From Polynucleobacter sp. MWH-Berg-3C6 (GTDB taxonomy: Bacteria; Pseudomonadota; Gammaproteobacteria; Burkholderiales; Burkholderiaceae), in the NCBI RefSeq assembly GCF_018881855.1, contig NZ_JACVPN010000001.1, forward strand, positions 898,200-962,199: a stretch of 64,000 nt of DNA. Reading direction: 5' to 3'. Positions 42,279-51,587 of this stretch are shown here, one piece after another. Made by a program: the position numbers and the translations under genes. The notes beneath the pieces were generated by a model. It did no database searches and was not told the DNA's origin. It was given only the letters and a program-made list of their open reading frames with translations. Each line of letters starts with the position of its first letter. Position 1 is the first letter of the stretch.

Positions 42279-42905
42279 TCAATATCCTATTGGCTTAGGA
42301 AGATTTGCAGCATATTTATCTAGCTGCACCTCATACTCCCTAAAAATCTCTGCGAGAGCCTGTTGTTGACCCATCACCAAGGCCTCTGGTGTGTTGTCTT
42401 TTAAAGCAATGCGTTTGGTATATCGGTTGCTACCAATCAAGGGGTTCCCTTTACCGCTATTAGTCACGGTCAAGAAAAACTCCATACTGACTACTGCTTC
42501 AGGCCTCACACGATAGTCGCCATAAAACTCATTAACGGTTGCTTGTAGGGTGTAATACGGAAAGAAGCTATTGCTTTGCCCTACTGCCGCAGAAAAAATA
42601 CCCGATTTATTGATCCATTGGCGCTCTGCGTTTGCGATCATATCGGCCGGCAGTGTCGTATAAACGTTATAAAAATCTTTCTCAAAACGTTGATCACCAA
42701 GGCGGTAAACCAAAGACCTACCATCGTATGGAGGCGCTACCGAAACAGAGCCAATTTTGAGCCAAAGGCTTGAGCGACTCTTAAGTGGTTCACCACTGCG
42801 CTCAGGATTCACCATGAAAGCAGTTGGAGTAACGGGTGAGCGGGATGGCAGTGAGCAAGCAAACAAACCTAAAACTACGGCAGATAGAAAAATGCGCTTC
42901 ATCAT
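42279..42905 (-). CDS. ABC-type transport auxiliary lipoprotein (PqiC/YmbA-like)
   Basis: A 208-residue lipoprotein with a signal peptide and lipobox LFAC (mature N-terminus at about Cys17). The body, with SVSVAPPYDGRSLVYRLGDQ and FYNVYTTLPADMIANAERQW, is the auxiliary lipoprotein domain found with MCE transporters. It probably anchors in the outer membrane and completes the lipid path with MlaE/F/D. It overlaps the MlaD gene by four bases. Confidence 0.85.
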   Translation of the reverse strand: MMKRIFLSAVVLGLFACSLPSRSPVTPTAFMVNPERSGEPLKSRSSLWLKIGSVSVAPPYDGRSLVYRLGDQRFEKDFYNVYTTLPADMIANAERQWINKSGIFSAAVGQSNSFFPYYTLQATVNEFYGDYRVRPEAVVSMEFFLTVTNSGKGNPLIGSNRYTKRIALKDNTPEALVMGQQQALAEIFREYEVQLDKYAANLPKPIGY

Positions 42906-43834
42906 TTTTGAACTCCAGATTGTCCTTGTGTGCCATTCATCGGGAGCACGATTTTTGCAGGAGGCTCACCCCAGATCAAACTAGAAGGAGATTGGCTAGC
43001 TATACGGCTGAACTCATTGAGATTCTCAGTGGTCTGCTTGAGATTTTCAATAGTTGCAGTAGTGTCCCCCTGAATACCAGTTACCGTTTGTCTTAAGGAG
43101 ACAATGGTTCCGATCAATTCACGCATGAGGATGCTTAACTCCTCCTTATCCGTTACCTTAGCAATACGCTCCATGATGACATTGAGAGATTGAACGGAGC
43201 GCACTAGCCCTTCATGGCTCTTGCCATCACCTGCCATCAAAGTATTGAGATTAGCCAACAAGAGATCAAACTTCTTTTGGGTTTCCTCAATATTTGCATG
43301 ATTAAGCGAGCTTACGAATTTCTCTAACCCAGAGATAATTTCGTCAGCTTGATTGGGTAGCGATGGAATTACAGGCTCAGCAGGCTTCCAGCCGTATGCA
43401 AGAGGAACATAGTCGGAATTCCCTTCGGAGAAATCAAACTCGACATAGTTGACGCCCGTAATACCCATAGACTTCACGCGTGCCCTGAGATTATTTTTAA
43501 CAAACTCTTCAACCTGATCCTCGGTTAATTTATCCCCAAAGATTTGCATGCGTATCACAACATATTGAAGACGCTTCTCGAAGGGAATATCTTTTTCATA
43601 GATGTCGCCTGATAATCCAATCATGGTTACCTGCCCTATCTTCACTCCCCTGAAGCGTACAGCAGCACCTGTATCCAAACCAGTGACAGATTGCTTCAAA
43701 TAGGTTTCTACTTCAAAGGATTTTTTGAATAGCTGCCCTGATCCAAAGATCAAGATAATTGCAATCAATACCCCGATTGCGGCGAGCACAAAAACGCCTA
43801 ATCGAAAATAGTTTGGATTTGAATTATTGCTCAT
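42902..43834 (-). CDS. MlaD/MCE family lipid-binding protein
   Basis: A 310-residue protein with one N-terminal membrane helix (about residues 11-32) and an MCE domain (FEVETYLKQSVTGLDTGAAV and RFRGVKIGQVTMIGL). A long helical C-terminal part follows with TVTGIQGDTTATIENLKQTT, as in PqiB/MlaD-like proteins that form a needle or ring. It is the periplasmic subunit of the ABC transporter coded next to it and overlaps both neighbours by four bases. Confidence 0.92.
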   Translation of the reverse strand: MSNNSNPNYFRLGVFVLAAIGVLIAIILIFGSGQLFKKSFEVETYLKQSVTGLDTGAAVRFRGVKIGQVTMIGLSGDIYEKDIPFEKRLQYVVIRMQIFGDKLTEDQVEEFVKNNLRARVKSMGITGVNYVEFDFSEGNSDYVPLAYGWKPAEPVIPSLPNQADEIISGLEKFVSSLNHANIEETQKKFDLLLANLNTLMAGDGKSHEGLVRSVQSLNVIMERIAKVTDKEELSILMRELIGTIVSLRQTVTGIQGDTTATIENLKQTTENLNEFSRIASQSPSSLIWGEPPAKIVLPMNGTQGQSGVQK

Positions 43835-44598
43835 GCAGCTTCCTTGCTCATCATGCGATTGAAGAATTGATGCACCCTAGGATCAGGGCTTGTATCTCTT
43901 AAGACTTTAGGATCACCTTGAGCAATAATGCCTTTGCTACCTTTATCCAACATAATCACCTTGTCTGCAATAGCATAAATACTAGCTAGTTCATGCGAGA
44001 CAATCACAAAAGTGATGCCTAAGTTTTTAGAAAGATCCAAAATCGTACTATCTAGATCTGCTGAAGTAATCGGGTCAAGACCTGCAGAGGGCTCATCTAA
44101 GAAGAGGATCTTAGGATCTAAGGCCATCGCTCTGGCGATCGCAGCACGCTTTTGCATACCACCGCTAATTTCGCTAGGCATATAGCTCTCATAAGGCAAA
44201 AGACCCACCAAATCCAACTTACAGCGCGCTACTAGATCCATCTGATCCTGCCGAAGATCGGTGTACTCCTGCATAAATAGTGTCACATTGTCCAGCAAGT
44301 TCATTGAGCCAAATAAAGCGCCTTGTTGATACATCACACCAAAGCTAGTCATAATCTTTTGGCGCTGTGCACCATATGCAGTCGTGATGTTCATGCCTTC
44401 AATCAGTACATCGCCAGATAAAGGCTCGTACAGACCAAAAAGATTTTTGAGTAAGCTGGATTTACCGCAACCAGAGCCGCCCAAGATCACGAAAATCTCG
44501 CCGTAATTTACTGAGAAGTTGAGATTTTGCAAAAGAATATTTGAGCCGTAACCCACGGTCAAATTTTGCACATCAATCGCAAGGGTGTTCTGATCCAT
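43831..44598 (-). CDS. ABC transporter ATP-binding protein, MlaF type
   Basis: A 255-residue ATPase with Walker A GGSGCGKSSLL, Q-loop, signature SGGMQKRAAIARAM, Walker B PKILFLDEPSAGLDP and an H-loop in IVSHEL. SGGMQKR rather than SGGQ is typical of the MlaF family. It powers the MlaE-like permease; its start overlaps the permease stop (TAATG). Confidence 0.93.
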   Translation of the reverse strand: MDQNTLAIDVQNLTVGYGSNILLQNLNFSVNYGEIFVILGGSGCGKSSLLKNLFGLYEPLSGDVLIEGMNITTAYGAQRQKIMTSFGVMYQQGALFGSMNLLDNVTLFMQEYTDLRQDQMDLVARCKLDLVGLLPYESYMPSEISGGMQKRAAIARAMALDPKILFLDEPSAGLDPITSADLDSTILDLSKNLGITFVIVSHELASIYAIADKVIMLDKGSKGIIAQGDPKVLRDTSPDPRVHQFFNRMMSKEAA

Positions 44599-45761
44599 TA
44601 GAAGCCTGTCTTATAAGAGATGTATGCAAAGATGCCATCCACCACCACAATCATGACAATACTACTGACCACTGCACGGGTCGCAGAGATGCCGACCGCC
44701 GCTGCGCCAGTACCTGTTTGCATACCGCGTAGACAGCCAACAGCAGATACAACAACACCAAACAAGGTTGCCTTAATCAATCCGGAGCCAATATCCTCAA
44801 TTGTCACTGTCTGCAACATACCGTTCCAGAAATTAATAAATGGGACATCATAGGCAAGCATCGTCACCATAGAAGCAAAAATACTAACGATGTCAGCAAA
44901 TAGAGTGAGAACTGGCATCACTAAAATTCCAGCGAGCACTCGGGGCACTACCAAGAAACGAATTGGGCTCAGGCCGCCAGTCACCAATGCATCAACTTCG
45001 CTATTCACGGTCATCGTGCCAATCTCAGCAGCAAAAGCTGCCGATGAACGACCAGCAAGCAAAATCGCTGTGATCAGAGGCCCCATCTCGCGTACAACAC
45101 CCAGTGCAGCTAAGGGGCCTACAAAAGAGACCGCTCCAAACTGCTCCATCCCAATTGCTGCCTGAAAAGACAAAATAACGCCAATTAAAAAGGACACCAG
45201 ACCAACAATTGGCAAAGCAGCAATGCCCGCTTGAACAGCCGCATTGACAAAGTCACCCCAGCGTACTTGCTTTGGATTACGCAAGGACCAAAATAAATCT
45301 GCTGCTAGGTGGCCCGTGAAGGTAACCAGACCTTTTGCATCATTGATAAGGGCCTGGGTTGCTTTACCAGTTTCCACAATGAGGCTACTCTTCAGAGTTG
45401 CTTTGGGGACTGGAAATAAATTAGTGATTGGGTCAAACTCTTTGAGCAATGGCTCATATTTAGGATCTAACCCAACGATGGAAAATTGACCACCAGATTT
45501 TTGCTGTGCTTCTTCCAGATCAATTAAAAAAGCAATGCCCGCACCATCGAGAGATGCAATATTAGTGGCATCAAAGACTAAGGAGTGATTGCCAGAGCTT
45601 TTTAACCAGGCATCCTGTTGTGCGCGTATTTGGGTCCACACATTGGTAAGTGAATAGACATCCACTTTGCCAGCAATGAATACCTTGGCATTCTGTGAGT
45701 CGACCAATACCCACTTCGCAACCGAAGTATCTACTATGGTGGTATCCGTACTGGTCGTCAT
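44598..45761 (-). CDS. MlaE-type ABC permease with fused STAS domain
   Basis: A protein of 387 residues. The first 110 or so form a STAS domain (VFIAGKVDVYSLTNVW, SLVFDATNIASLDGAGIAFL), corresponding to the MlaB subunit that is separate in enterobacteria. The rest is the MlaE permease with LPIVGLVSFLIGVILSFQAA, GREMGPLITAILLAGRSSAA (from VREMGP) and EIGTMTVNSEVDALVTGGLSP. With MlaF, MlaD and the lipoprotein it likely moves phospholipids between membranes. ATG at 45761 used; an in-frame TTG lies two codons earlier. Confidence 0.92.
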   Translation of the reverse strand: MTTSTDTTIVDTSVAKWVLVDSQNAKVFIAGKVDVYSLTNVWTQIRAQQDAWLKSSGNHSLVFDATNIASLDGAGIAFLIDLEEAQQKSGGQFSIVGLDPKYEPLLKEFDPITNLFPVPKATLKSSLIVETGKATQALINDAKGLVTFTGHLAADLFWSLRNPKQVRWGDFVNAAVQAGIAALPIVGLVSFLIGVILSFQAAIGMEQFGAVSFVGPLAALGVVREMGPLITAILLAGRSSAAFAAEIGTMTVNSEVDALVTGGLSPIRFLVVPRVLAGILVMPVLTLFADIVSIFASMVTMLAYDVPFINFWNGMLQTVTIEDIGSGLIKATLFGVVVSAVGCLRGMQTGTGAAAVGISATRAVVSSIVMIVVVDGIFAYISYKTGF

Positions 45762-45790
45762 TGTCAAAAAAGGTGTTCTAGTAAGCTTCT

Positions 45791-45818
45791 AAAGTACTGA
45801 TACGGGTCATTATGGCAA
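45791..45818 (-). promoter_or_regulatory. possible promoter of the Mla-like operon
   Basis: TTGCCA (45813-45818) and TACTTT (45791-45796) on the minus strand are spaced by 16 bases, 30 bases before the MlaE start. Only weak matches; no other candidate stands out in the gap between this operon and the tRNA-Arg terminator. Confidence 0.3.
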
Positions 45819-45887
45819 TTTCGAGCTGGCGCCGAGAATCTTCCAATCCCAACTATAAGGGATCTTGATGAAGGGCTTAAGAAAGTG

Positions 45888-45915
45888 AAAAGGGCCTAGT
45901 TTTTCAACTAGGCCC
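45888..45915 (-). terminator. terminator after tRNA-Arg
   Basis: A perfect 10-bp inverted repeat (45892-45901 with 45906-45915) around a 4-base loop; on the minus strand it is followed by TTTT. It lies 10 bases past the CCA end of tRNA-Arg and separates that transcript from the Mla-like operon. Confidence 0.8.
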
Positions 45916-45924
45916 TCAATAAGA

Positions 45925-46001
45925 TGGTGCGGCTGGCAGGAATTGAACCCACGACCCCTTGGTTCGTAGCCAAGTACTCTATCCAGCTGAGCTACAGCCG
46001 C
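45925..46001 (-). tRNA. tRNA-Arg (anticodon ACG)
   Basis: The minus strand starts GCGGCTGTAGCTCAGCTGG, the acceptor pairs GCGGCTG with CAGCCGC, and CCA is encoded (45925-45927). The anticodon loop CTACGAA gives ACG, whose first base is normally converted to inosine to read CGU, CGC and CGA. The T arm GTGGGTTCAATTCC is standard. It is 18 bases from the divergent greB start. Confidence 0.96.
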
Positions 46002-46019
46002 AACAGCCATAATTATGCC

Positions 46020-46520
46020 ATGGAAGAGAAAAACTACATCACACCTGCTGGCCACGAACGCATCAAAGCTGAGCTTCTACAGCTCTTAAACCTTGATCGG
46101 CCTGAGGTAGTCAAGGTAGTTCACTGGGCAGCCTCCAATGGCGATCGCTCGGAAAATGGGGACTATATATATGGTAAAAAGCGACTTCGAGAGATTGACC
46201 GCCGGATTCGGTTCCTGAATAAAAGACTGGAATTTGCCGTCGTTGTAGACAATCTAGCCCGTAAAAATGGGGATGCCGATGCCGAGCAAGTCTTCTTCGG
46301 AGCTACAGTTACCTACTCCCCACTAGAGGGTCCAGATGCTGGAAAAGAAACGGTAATCACGATTGTGGGGGTTGACGAGGTGGACCTTGAGAAAGGCCAC
46401 GTTAGTTGGGTATCACCAATTGCCAAAGCTTTAATCAAAGCCAGATTAGGAGATTGTGTATCGATCCAAACTCCTACTGGTCCATGTGAGATTGAAATAC
46501 TGGACGTTCAGTATCTCTAG
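46020..46520 (+). CDS. greB: transcription elongation factor GreB
   Basis: A 166-residue protein with an N-terminal coiled coil (ITPAGHERIKAELLQLLN to about residue 75, including AASNGDRSENGDYIYGKKRL with the acidic tip) and a C-terminal FKBP-like domain. The tip residues and DRSENGDYIYGKK identify GreB rather than GreA. It rescues backtracked RNA polymerase by transcript cleavage. The frame runs further upstream through the tRNA gene; ATG 46020 matches the family start. Confidence 0.94.
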   Translation: MEEKNYITPAGHERIKAELLQLLNLDRPEVVKVVHWAASNGDRSENGDYIYGKKRLREIDRRIRFLNKRLEFAVVVDNLARKNGDADAEQVFFGATVTYSPLEGPDAGKETVITIVGVDEVDLEKGHVSWVSPIAKALIKARLGDCVSIQTPTGPCEIEILDVQYL

Positions 46521-46534
46521 AAAGATTTGGGAAT

Positions 46535-48937
46535 TTAAAGCGCCCGGGTGCGAGTCACTCGCATAACGTCATGGTTGGTACGCAAGCTACGCATGACCTT
46601 TGACAAATGCAAACGGTCATAAACCTGGATCGTGAAACGAATAGTGACTGAGTCTTCTTTGTAGCGATCTTCCATCGATACATTCATGATATTAGAATCC
46701 GCAGAGGTCACGCTACTCGCAACACGGGCCAGAACACCCTTACCTTGACGGGTATCAATCGCTAAATCAACCTCAAACTCACGATGAACTTCTTTACCCC
46801 ACTCTACTTCGACCCACTTATCGCCATCCTTTGACAGCATGCGCAAGGCAACTGGGCAATCGTTGGTATGAACCTGTAGACCCTCACCCTTACCAAGATA
46901 GCCAATAATGTTATCGCCCGGTATGGGGTGGCAGCAGGTCTGAAAGCTGATGGAGTTACCTTCACGTCCATCCACCAAGATAGCCTGGCGCTGATGGTGA
47001 CTGACCTCGGTGGTAGATGCAATCCAGTCAGCAGCACCCAAACGCATTTGATCGCCACCGCCCTCATCATCAATCAAGATCTTGAGACGAATTGCGAGCT
47101 CTTGAGGAGATCTTCTGCCTAAAGCAATATTGACGCAGGCCTCTTCACGCGTTTTATCGCCGGTCCAGTGCATCAACTTTTCCCAAATCTCTGGGGTAAT
47201 CAAGGCAGCATCAACACCCTGCTGCCGAAGACCATTAGCCAAGAGGCGCTCGCCCAATTGCAAAGACTCAGCATAGTGCTTTGTTTTTAGGGAATGGCGT
47301 ATCGAAGCGCGCGCCTTACCGGTGCGCACAAAGGCCAACCAACCAGGATTCGGCTGGGAATTTGCTGAAGTCACTACTTCAATAATGTCGCCATTCTTCA
47401 GTTCGCTACGTAGCGGTAACTGAAGGCCATTGATCTTTACGGCAACGCAATTGTTTCCAAGATCGCTATGAATCGAATAAGCAAAGTCTAGCGCTGTTGC
47501 ACCTCTTGGTAAGGCTCTGATTTGCCCTTTAGGTGTGAAGACATAAACCGCATCTGGGAACAAATCAATCTTGACATGTTCTAAAAATTCTTGAGAATCG
47601 CCGCTGCTATCCTGAATATCGATTAAGGACTGTAACCACTGATGAGCACGGTTCTGCACCTCGCTCATATCCGGAGAGCCATCTTTATAAGCCCAATGGG
47701 CCGCAACACCAGCCTCAGCTACCGCATGCATGTCGGTCGTACGAATCTGGAATTCCACAGGAACGCCTGATGGACCCAATAAGGTCGTATGAAGTGATTG
47801 ATAGCCATTCAACTTCGGAATGGCAATGTAATCCTTGAACTTGCCTGGCATTGGCTTATACAGAGAATGCAAGATGCCCAAGGCACGATAGCACTCATCA
47901 ATACTATGCACTGTAACGCGGAAGGCATACACATCCAACACCTGAGAAAAGCTCACATGCTTGCTGCGCATTTTGTTATAGATGCTATAGAGCGTCTTTT
48001 CTCGACCACGTAAATCTACATCGAGATTGGCTTTTGCAAAAGACATCCGTGAGGCTTGCAAAATCTTTTCAATCATTTCCTTACGATTACCACGCGCCCT
48101 TTTTACCGCACCCTCAATGACGCGAAAGCGCATGGGCATGGAATAGCGAAAGCTCAGATCTTGCAAATCACGATAAATAATGTTCAAACCTAAGCGGTGT
48201 GCAATAGGCGCATAAATTTCGATTGTCTCTGCAGCAACCCGACGGCGCTTCTCCATCGGAACAGCATCTAAAGTGCGCATATTGTGTGTACGGTCGGCCA
48301 ACTTTACCAAGATGACTCGGACATCACGCGCCATCGCCATAAACATTTTGCGAAAGCTCTCGGCCTGCGCCTCTGCATGACTTTGGAATTCTAATTTATC
48401 AAGCTTAGTTAATCCCTCAACCAATTCGGCCACCTTAGCGCCAAACTTTTCAACCAAGTCTGCTTTAGTAGAGCCGGTATCTTCAATCACATCATGCAAT
48501 AAAGCCGCCATAATCGATGGCGCATCTAAACGCCAAGTAGCGCAGAGCTCAGCTACTGCAACTGGATGGGTAATATAAGGCTCGCCGCTGTGACGGTACT
48601 GACCCAAGTGAGCAGTATCTGCAAACTGAAATGCTTTTTTGACTAAGGCTAGCTCATCAGACTTTAAATAAGTAAGTTTCGAGAGCAGGTTATCAATCGA
48701 AACAACTTGGTGCTTTAGAGGCGTACTAGGCGCAGACGTTGGCCCGAATAGATGGCGACTTGATTGCGCCAGCAATGTTGCTAGAACTGACTGATTGCTA
48801 TTATCTTGATTGATTTGCTTTGATGTATCTGAAGGTATGCTCAACAGATCAACTTGGGTTGCCCCAAGCGAAGTCTCCCTAGGCGAGACCCCTCCTACTA
48901 ATTCCGATGTTTTGACTATTCCTAAAGGGAGCTCCAC
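46535..48937 (-). CDS. spoT: bifunctional (p)ppGpp synthetase/hydrolase, RelA/SpoT family
   Basis: An 800-residue RSH protein: HD hydrolase (about 95-240, with HDVIEDT), synthetase (about 310-430, with PKLNGYQSLHT and EFQIRT), TGS domain (about 465-525) and C-terminal ACT. In the synthetase the charged motif is KFKD (PGKFKDYIAIPK), the type of bifunctional rather than RelA-only enzymes (EFDD), and the HD motif is intact. The start is GTG at 48937, with AGGAG seven bases before; the first 75 residues are Ser/Gln-rich and look unconserved. Confidence 0.93.
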   Translation of the reverse strand: MELPLGIVKTSELVGGVSPRETSLGATQVDLLSIPSDTSKQINQDNSNQSVLATLLAQSSRHLFGPTSAPSTPLKHQVVSIDNLLSKLTYLKSDELALVKKAFQFADTAHLGQYRHSGEPYITHPVAVAELCATWRLDAPSIMAALLHDVIEDTGSTKADLVEKFGAKVAELVEGLTKLDKLEFQSHAEAQAESFRKMFMAMARDVRVILVKLADRTHNMRTLDAVPMEKRRRVAAETIEIYAPIAHRLGLNIIYRDLQDLSFRYSMPMRFRVIEGAVKRARGNRKEMIEKILQASRMSFAKANLDVDLRGREKTLYSIYNKMRSKHVSFSQVLDVYAFRVTVHSIDECYRALGILHSLYKPMPGKFKDYIAIPKLNGYQSLHTTLLGPSGVPVEFQIRTTDMHAVAEAGVAAHWAYKDGSPDMSEVQNRAHQWLQSLIDIQDSSGDSQEFLEHVKIDLFPDAVYVFTPKGQIRALPRGATALDFAYSIHSDLGNNCVAVKINGLQLPLRSELKNGDIIEVVTSANSQPNPGWLAFVRTGKARASIRHSLKTKHYAESLQLGERLLANGLRQQGVDAALITPEIWEKLMHWTGDKTREEACVNIALGRRSPQELAIRLKILIDDEGGGDQMRLGAADWIASTTEVSHHQRQAILVDGREGNSISFQTCCHPIPGDNIIGYLGKGEGLQVHTNDCPVALRMLSKDGDKWVEVEWGKEVHREFEVDLAIDTRQGKGVLARVASSVTSADSNIMNVSMEDRYKEDSVTIRFTIQVYDRLHLSKVMRSLRTNHDVMRVTRTRAL

Positions 48938-48952
48938 ACCGGAACTCCTAAA

Positions 48953-49156
48953 TTACAAAGGAACTTTGGTCAGCATGTCACGGTCAGTCACACCAGCAGC
49001 AACTTCGCGTAATGCAACTACTGTCGCTTTATCTCTGGACTCAACACGTGGAGAGTGACCTTGAACCAATTGACGTGCGCGATAAGTCGCAGCCAAAACC
49101 AGTTCAAAACGATTTGGGATAGTTTTAAGACAATCTTCTACAGTGATACGGGCCAT
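48953..49156 (-). CDS. rpoZ: RNA polymerase omega subunit
   Basis: A 67-residue protein with the omega signature [20 protein letters not shown] and RARQLVQG, then [14 protein letters not shown]. It helps beta-prime folding and is part of the ppGpp binding site 1, fitting its place between gmk and spoT. ATG 49156 is the family start; nine more in-frame residues upstream are not used. Confidence 0.96.
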   Translation of the reverse strand: MARITVEDCLKTIPNRFELVLAATYRARQLVQGHSPRVESRDKATVVALREVAAGVTDRDMLTKVPL

Positions 49157-49201
49157 GCTGAACTCACTTAAATTTAGCTTCAATACCTATAGGATAACTG
49201 A

Positions 49202-49843
49202 TTAGACCCCAAGGCGCCTCAAAAGCACTGGATTTCTGGCCATGCTGGGCCCAGAACGCAGGCGGCTGGAGGCTAAAATATGCTTTAGATCGACTAGGGC
49301 CTGCTCAAAGGAGTCATTGACCACAATGAAGTCGGCCTCATGGGCATGCTGCAATTCAACATGCGCGGCAGCTAAACGCCTCTGAATCGTAGCCTCATCA
49401 TCTTGCCCACGTTTACGCAAGCGCTCTTCTAGGGCTGCAATCGAGGGTGGGAAAATGAAGATCCACTGAACGGATGGAATCAATTTACGAATCTGTTGAG
49501 CCCCTTGCCAGTCGATCTCGAGCATGACATCACTGCCAGCTTGCATTTGCGATTCGATCCAAGGTTTAGAAGTTCCATAAAAATGACCATGCACTTCTGC
49601 CCATTCTAAAAATTGACCTTGCTCTCTCTCGCGGATAAATTCTTCTTGAGATACGAAGCGGTAATTTTTACCCTCCACTTCCCCCGGTCTTGGGGCACGG
49701 GTTGTTGTAGATAAAGATAATTTCAAACCCGGGTCGTCTTTTAACAAGGCGTCTACCAAGGATGACTTACCTGCGCCAGATGGCGCAACAATCATCAACA
49801 TACTGCCTTGATATGAAGGATTCTGGTTTGGACTGGTCATCAT
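49202..49843 (-). CDS. gmk: guanylate kinase
   Basis: A 213-residue P-loop kinase: APSGAGKSSLVDALL (Walker A), STTTRAPRPGEVEGKNYRFV for GMP binding, and EIDWQGAQQIRKLIP. It phosphorylates GMP to GDP and is part of the gmk-rpoZ-spoT set linked to ppGpp metabolism. Two ATG codons in tandem open the gene. Confidence 0.96.
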   Translation of the reverse strand: MMTSPNQNPSYQGSMLMIVAPSGAGKSSLVDALLKDDPGLKLSLSTTTRAPRPGEVEGKNYRFVSQEEFIREREQGQFLEWAEVHGHFYGTSKPWIESQMQAGSDVMLEIDWQGAQQIRKLIPSVQWIFIFPPSIAALEERLRKRGQDDEATIQRRLAAAHVELQHAHEADFIVVNDSFEQALVDLKHILASSRLRSGPSMARNPVLLRRLGV

Positions 49844-49856
49844 GTAATTGTACGGA

Positions 49857-50795
49857 TTACTCTAAATTTTGTACTTGTTCGCGCATTTGCTCAATCAAAA
49901 GCTTGAGCTCTAGGGCTGCCTGAGTACATTCTTCAGAAACCGATTTTGAGCTTAAAGTGTTTGCTTCGCGATTGAGCTCCTGCATCAAGAAATCTAAGCG
50001 CTTACCGACAGGCCCTTTACCAGCTAGAGCAGTGTTAACGGCTTGCAGGTGAGTCTTGAGGCGAGCAAATTCTTCCGCAACATCAATGCGTACTGCATAG
50101 AGAACAACTTCTTGACGAATGCGTTCCATCAACTCTGTGCCAGACCCACTTGAAGTCTTGCCTTGCTCTTGTGCAGCTAAAGCCTCTGCTAAACGTTCAG
50201 TGAGCTTTTCTTGATATTGCGCAACATACTGAGGAACCTTGGGTTCGATCACTTTCACAATCTCACGCATCTTGCTAGTAATACTGGTGAGTACGCCCAC
50301 CAAGGCTTTACCTTCAGCATTACGGCTATCCATTAAAACTGCTAAGGCTGCTTTACCAGCTTCAACGGTAGCGGCAATCCAACCCTCTTCCTCGCCACGG
50401 GGTTCGGATACTACTCCCGGCCAACGCAATACATCGGCAATACTTAATTCTCTCGCATTACTAAAAGCTACTTGAGCCTGAACTTGAAGAGCCTTGAGCG
50501 CATCTAGGCGATCTTGATTTAGAGCTCCTAGAGCCTGAGGATTAGCCTTGGCTGCCCCACTATTGCTATTAATACGCCAAGCAGCCCTAAACTCCACCTT
50601 ACCCCGTGAGAGACTCTGGGTCACTAGCTCCCGCAAAGCGGGTTCAGCCCCACGGCATTCATCCGGAAGACGAAAACCCAAATCCAGAAAGCGGCTATTA
50701 ACAGCCCGACATTCCACCTGCAGATCAGCAACTACGCCCGCTCCTAGGGAGACTTGGCGAGAAGCGCTGCCATAACCAGTCATGCTCGATATCAT
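49857..50795 (-). CDS. YicC family protein (endoribonuclease YicC/YloC)
   Basis: A 312-residue protein with the YicC N-terminus [12 protein letters not shown], the [17 protein letters not shown] segment and a C-terminal DUF1732 part with [21 protein letters not shown]. coli YicC and B. subtilis YloC have been described as endoribonucleases. ATG 50795 is used because similarity begins at MISSMTGYG; the open frame upstream to 50825 would add ten residues. Confidence 0.9.
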   Translation of the reverse strand: MISSMTGYGSASRQVSLGAGVVADLQVECRAVNSRFLDLGFRLPDECRGAEPALRELVTQSLSRGKVEFRAAWRINSNSGAAKANPQALGALNQDRLDALKALQVQAQVAFSNARELSIADVLRWPGVVSEPRGEEEGWIAATVEAGKAALAVLMDSRNAEGKALVGVLTSITSKMREIVKVIEPKVPQYVAQYQEKLTERLAEALAAQEQGKTSSGSGTELMERIRQEVVLYAVRIDVAEEFARLKTHLQAVNTALAGKGPVGKRLDFLMQELNREANTLSSKSVSEECTQAALELKLLIEQMREQVQNLE

Positions 50796-50848
50796 ATGGA
50801 CATTGTAGATTCTTATTTGTTCCAACCCAAACCTTTAGGCAAAATTCG

Positions 50849-51580
50849 ATGAGCACCCAATCTATCACCCGTCCAAGTGGCCGTAAGCCCAAAGACTTGC
50901 GTCCTGTCACGATTTCCAGGGCGTTTACTAAGCACGCTGAAGGTTCCGTATTGATCGCCTTTGGGGACACCAAGGTTCTATGTACGGCCAGTATTTTGGA
51001 TAAGGTGCCGCCACATAAACGGGGGTCTGGCGAAGGTTGGGTGACTGCTGAATACGGTATGCTGCCCCGCTCCACTCATACCCGCAGTGATCGTGAAGCT
51101 GCTCGTGGCAAACAATCGGGTCGTACCCAAGAAATCCAGCGTCTCATTGGTCGCGCTATGCGCAGTGTCTTTGATCTCCAAATTTTGGGTGAACGCACAA
51201 TTCACTTAGATTGCGATGTCTTGCAAGCTGACGGCGGTACTCGCACTGCCTCCATTACTGGAGCCTATGTTGCTGCACGTGATGCAGTTAATCAACTTCT
51301 CAAGAGTGGCGCTCTCACGCAAGACCCCATCATCGATAGCGTAGCCGCTATCTCAGTTGGTATCTATCAAGGGACTCCCGTTTTAGATTTAGATTACCCT
51401 GAAGATTCATCTTGCGATACCGATATGAATGTCGTGATGACTGGTAAAGGCGGCATGATTGAAGTGCAAGGCACTGCTGAAGGAGCAGCCTTCTCTCGAT
51501 CTGAGCTCAATGCCCTACTGGACTTGGCCGAACAAGGCATTCAGGAACTCACTCAACTACAAATCGAAGCATTGAAATAA
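50849..51580 (+). CDS. rph: ribonuclease PH
   Basis: A 243-residue phosphorolytic exoribonuclease that trims tRNA 3' ends. [39 protein letters not shown] and [20 protein letters not shown] are the family signatures, and the full length is present, unlike the frameshifted gene of some E. coli strains. It starts 53 bases from the divergent yicC and is followed by rdgB after seven bases. Confidence 0.95.
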   Translation: MSTQSITRPSGRKPKDLRPVTISRAFTKHAEGSVLIAFGDTKVLCTASILDKVPPHKRGSGEGWVTAEYGMLPRSTHTRSDREAARGKQSGRTQEIQRLIGRAMRSVFDLQILGERTIHLDCDVLQADGGTRTASITGAYVAARDAVNQLLKSGALTQDPIIDSVAAISVGIYQGTPVLDLDYPEDSSCDTDMNVVMTGKGGMIEVQGTAEGAAFSRSELNALLDLAEQGIQELTQLQIEALK

Positions 51581-51587
51581 GCATCTA

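Noticed and set aside
45924..46019. Longer greB frame starting inside tRNA-Arg
   Set aside because: Those 32 residues are the translated tRNA complement; GreB proteins start at the later Met.
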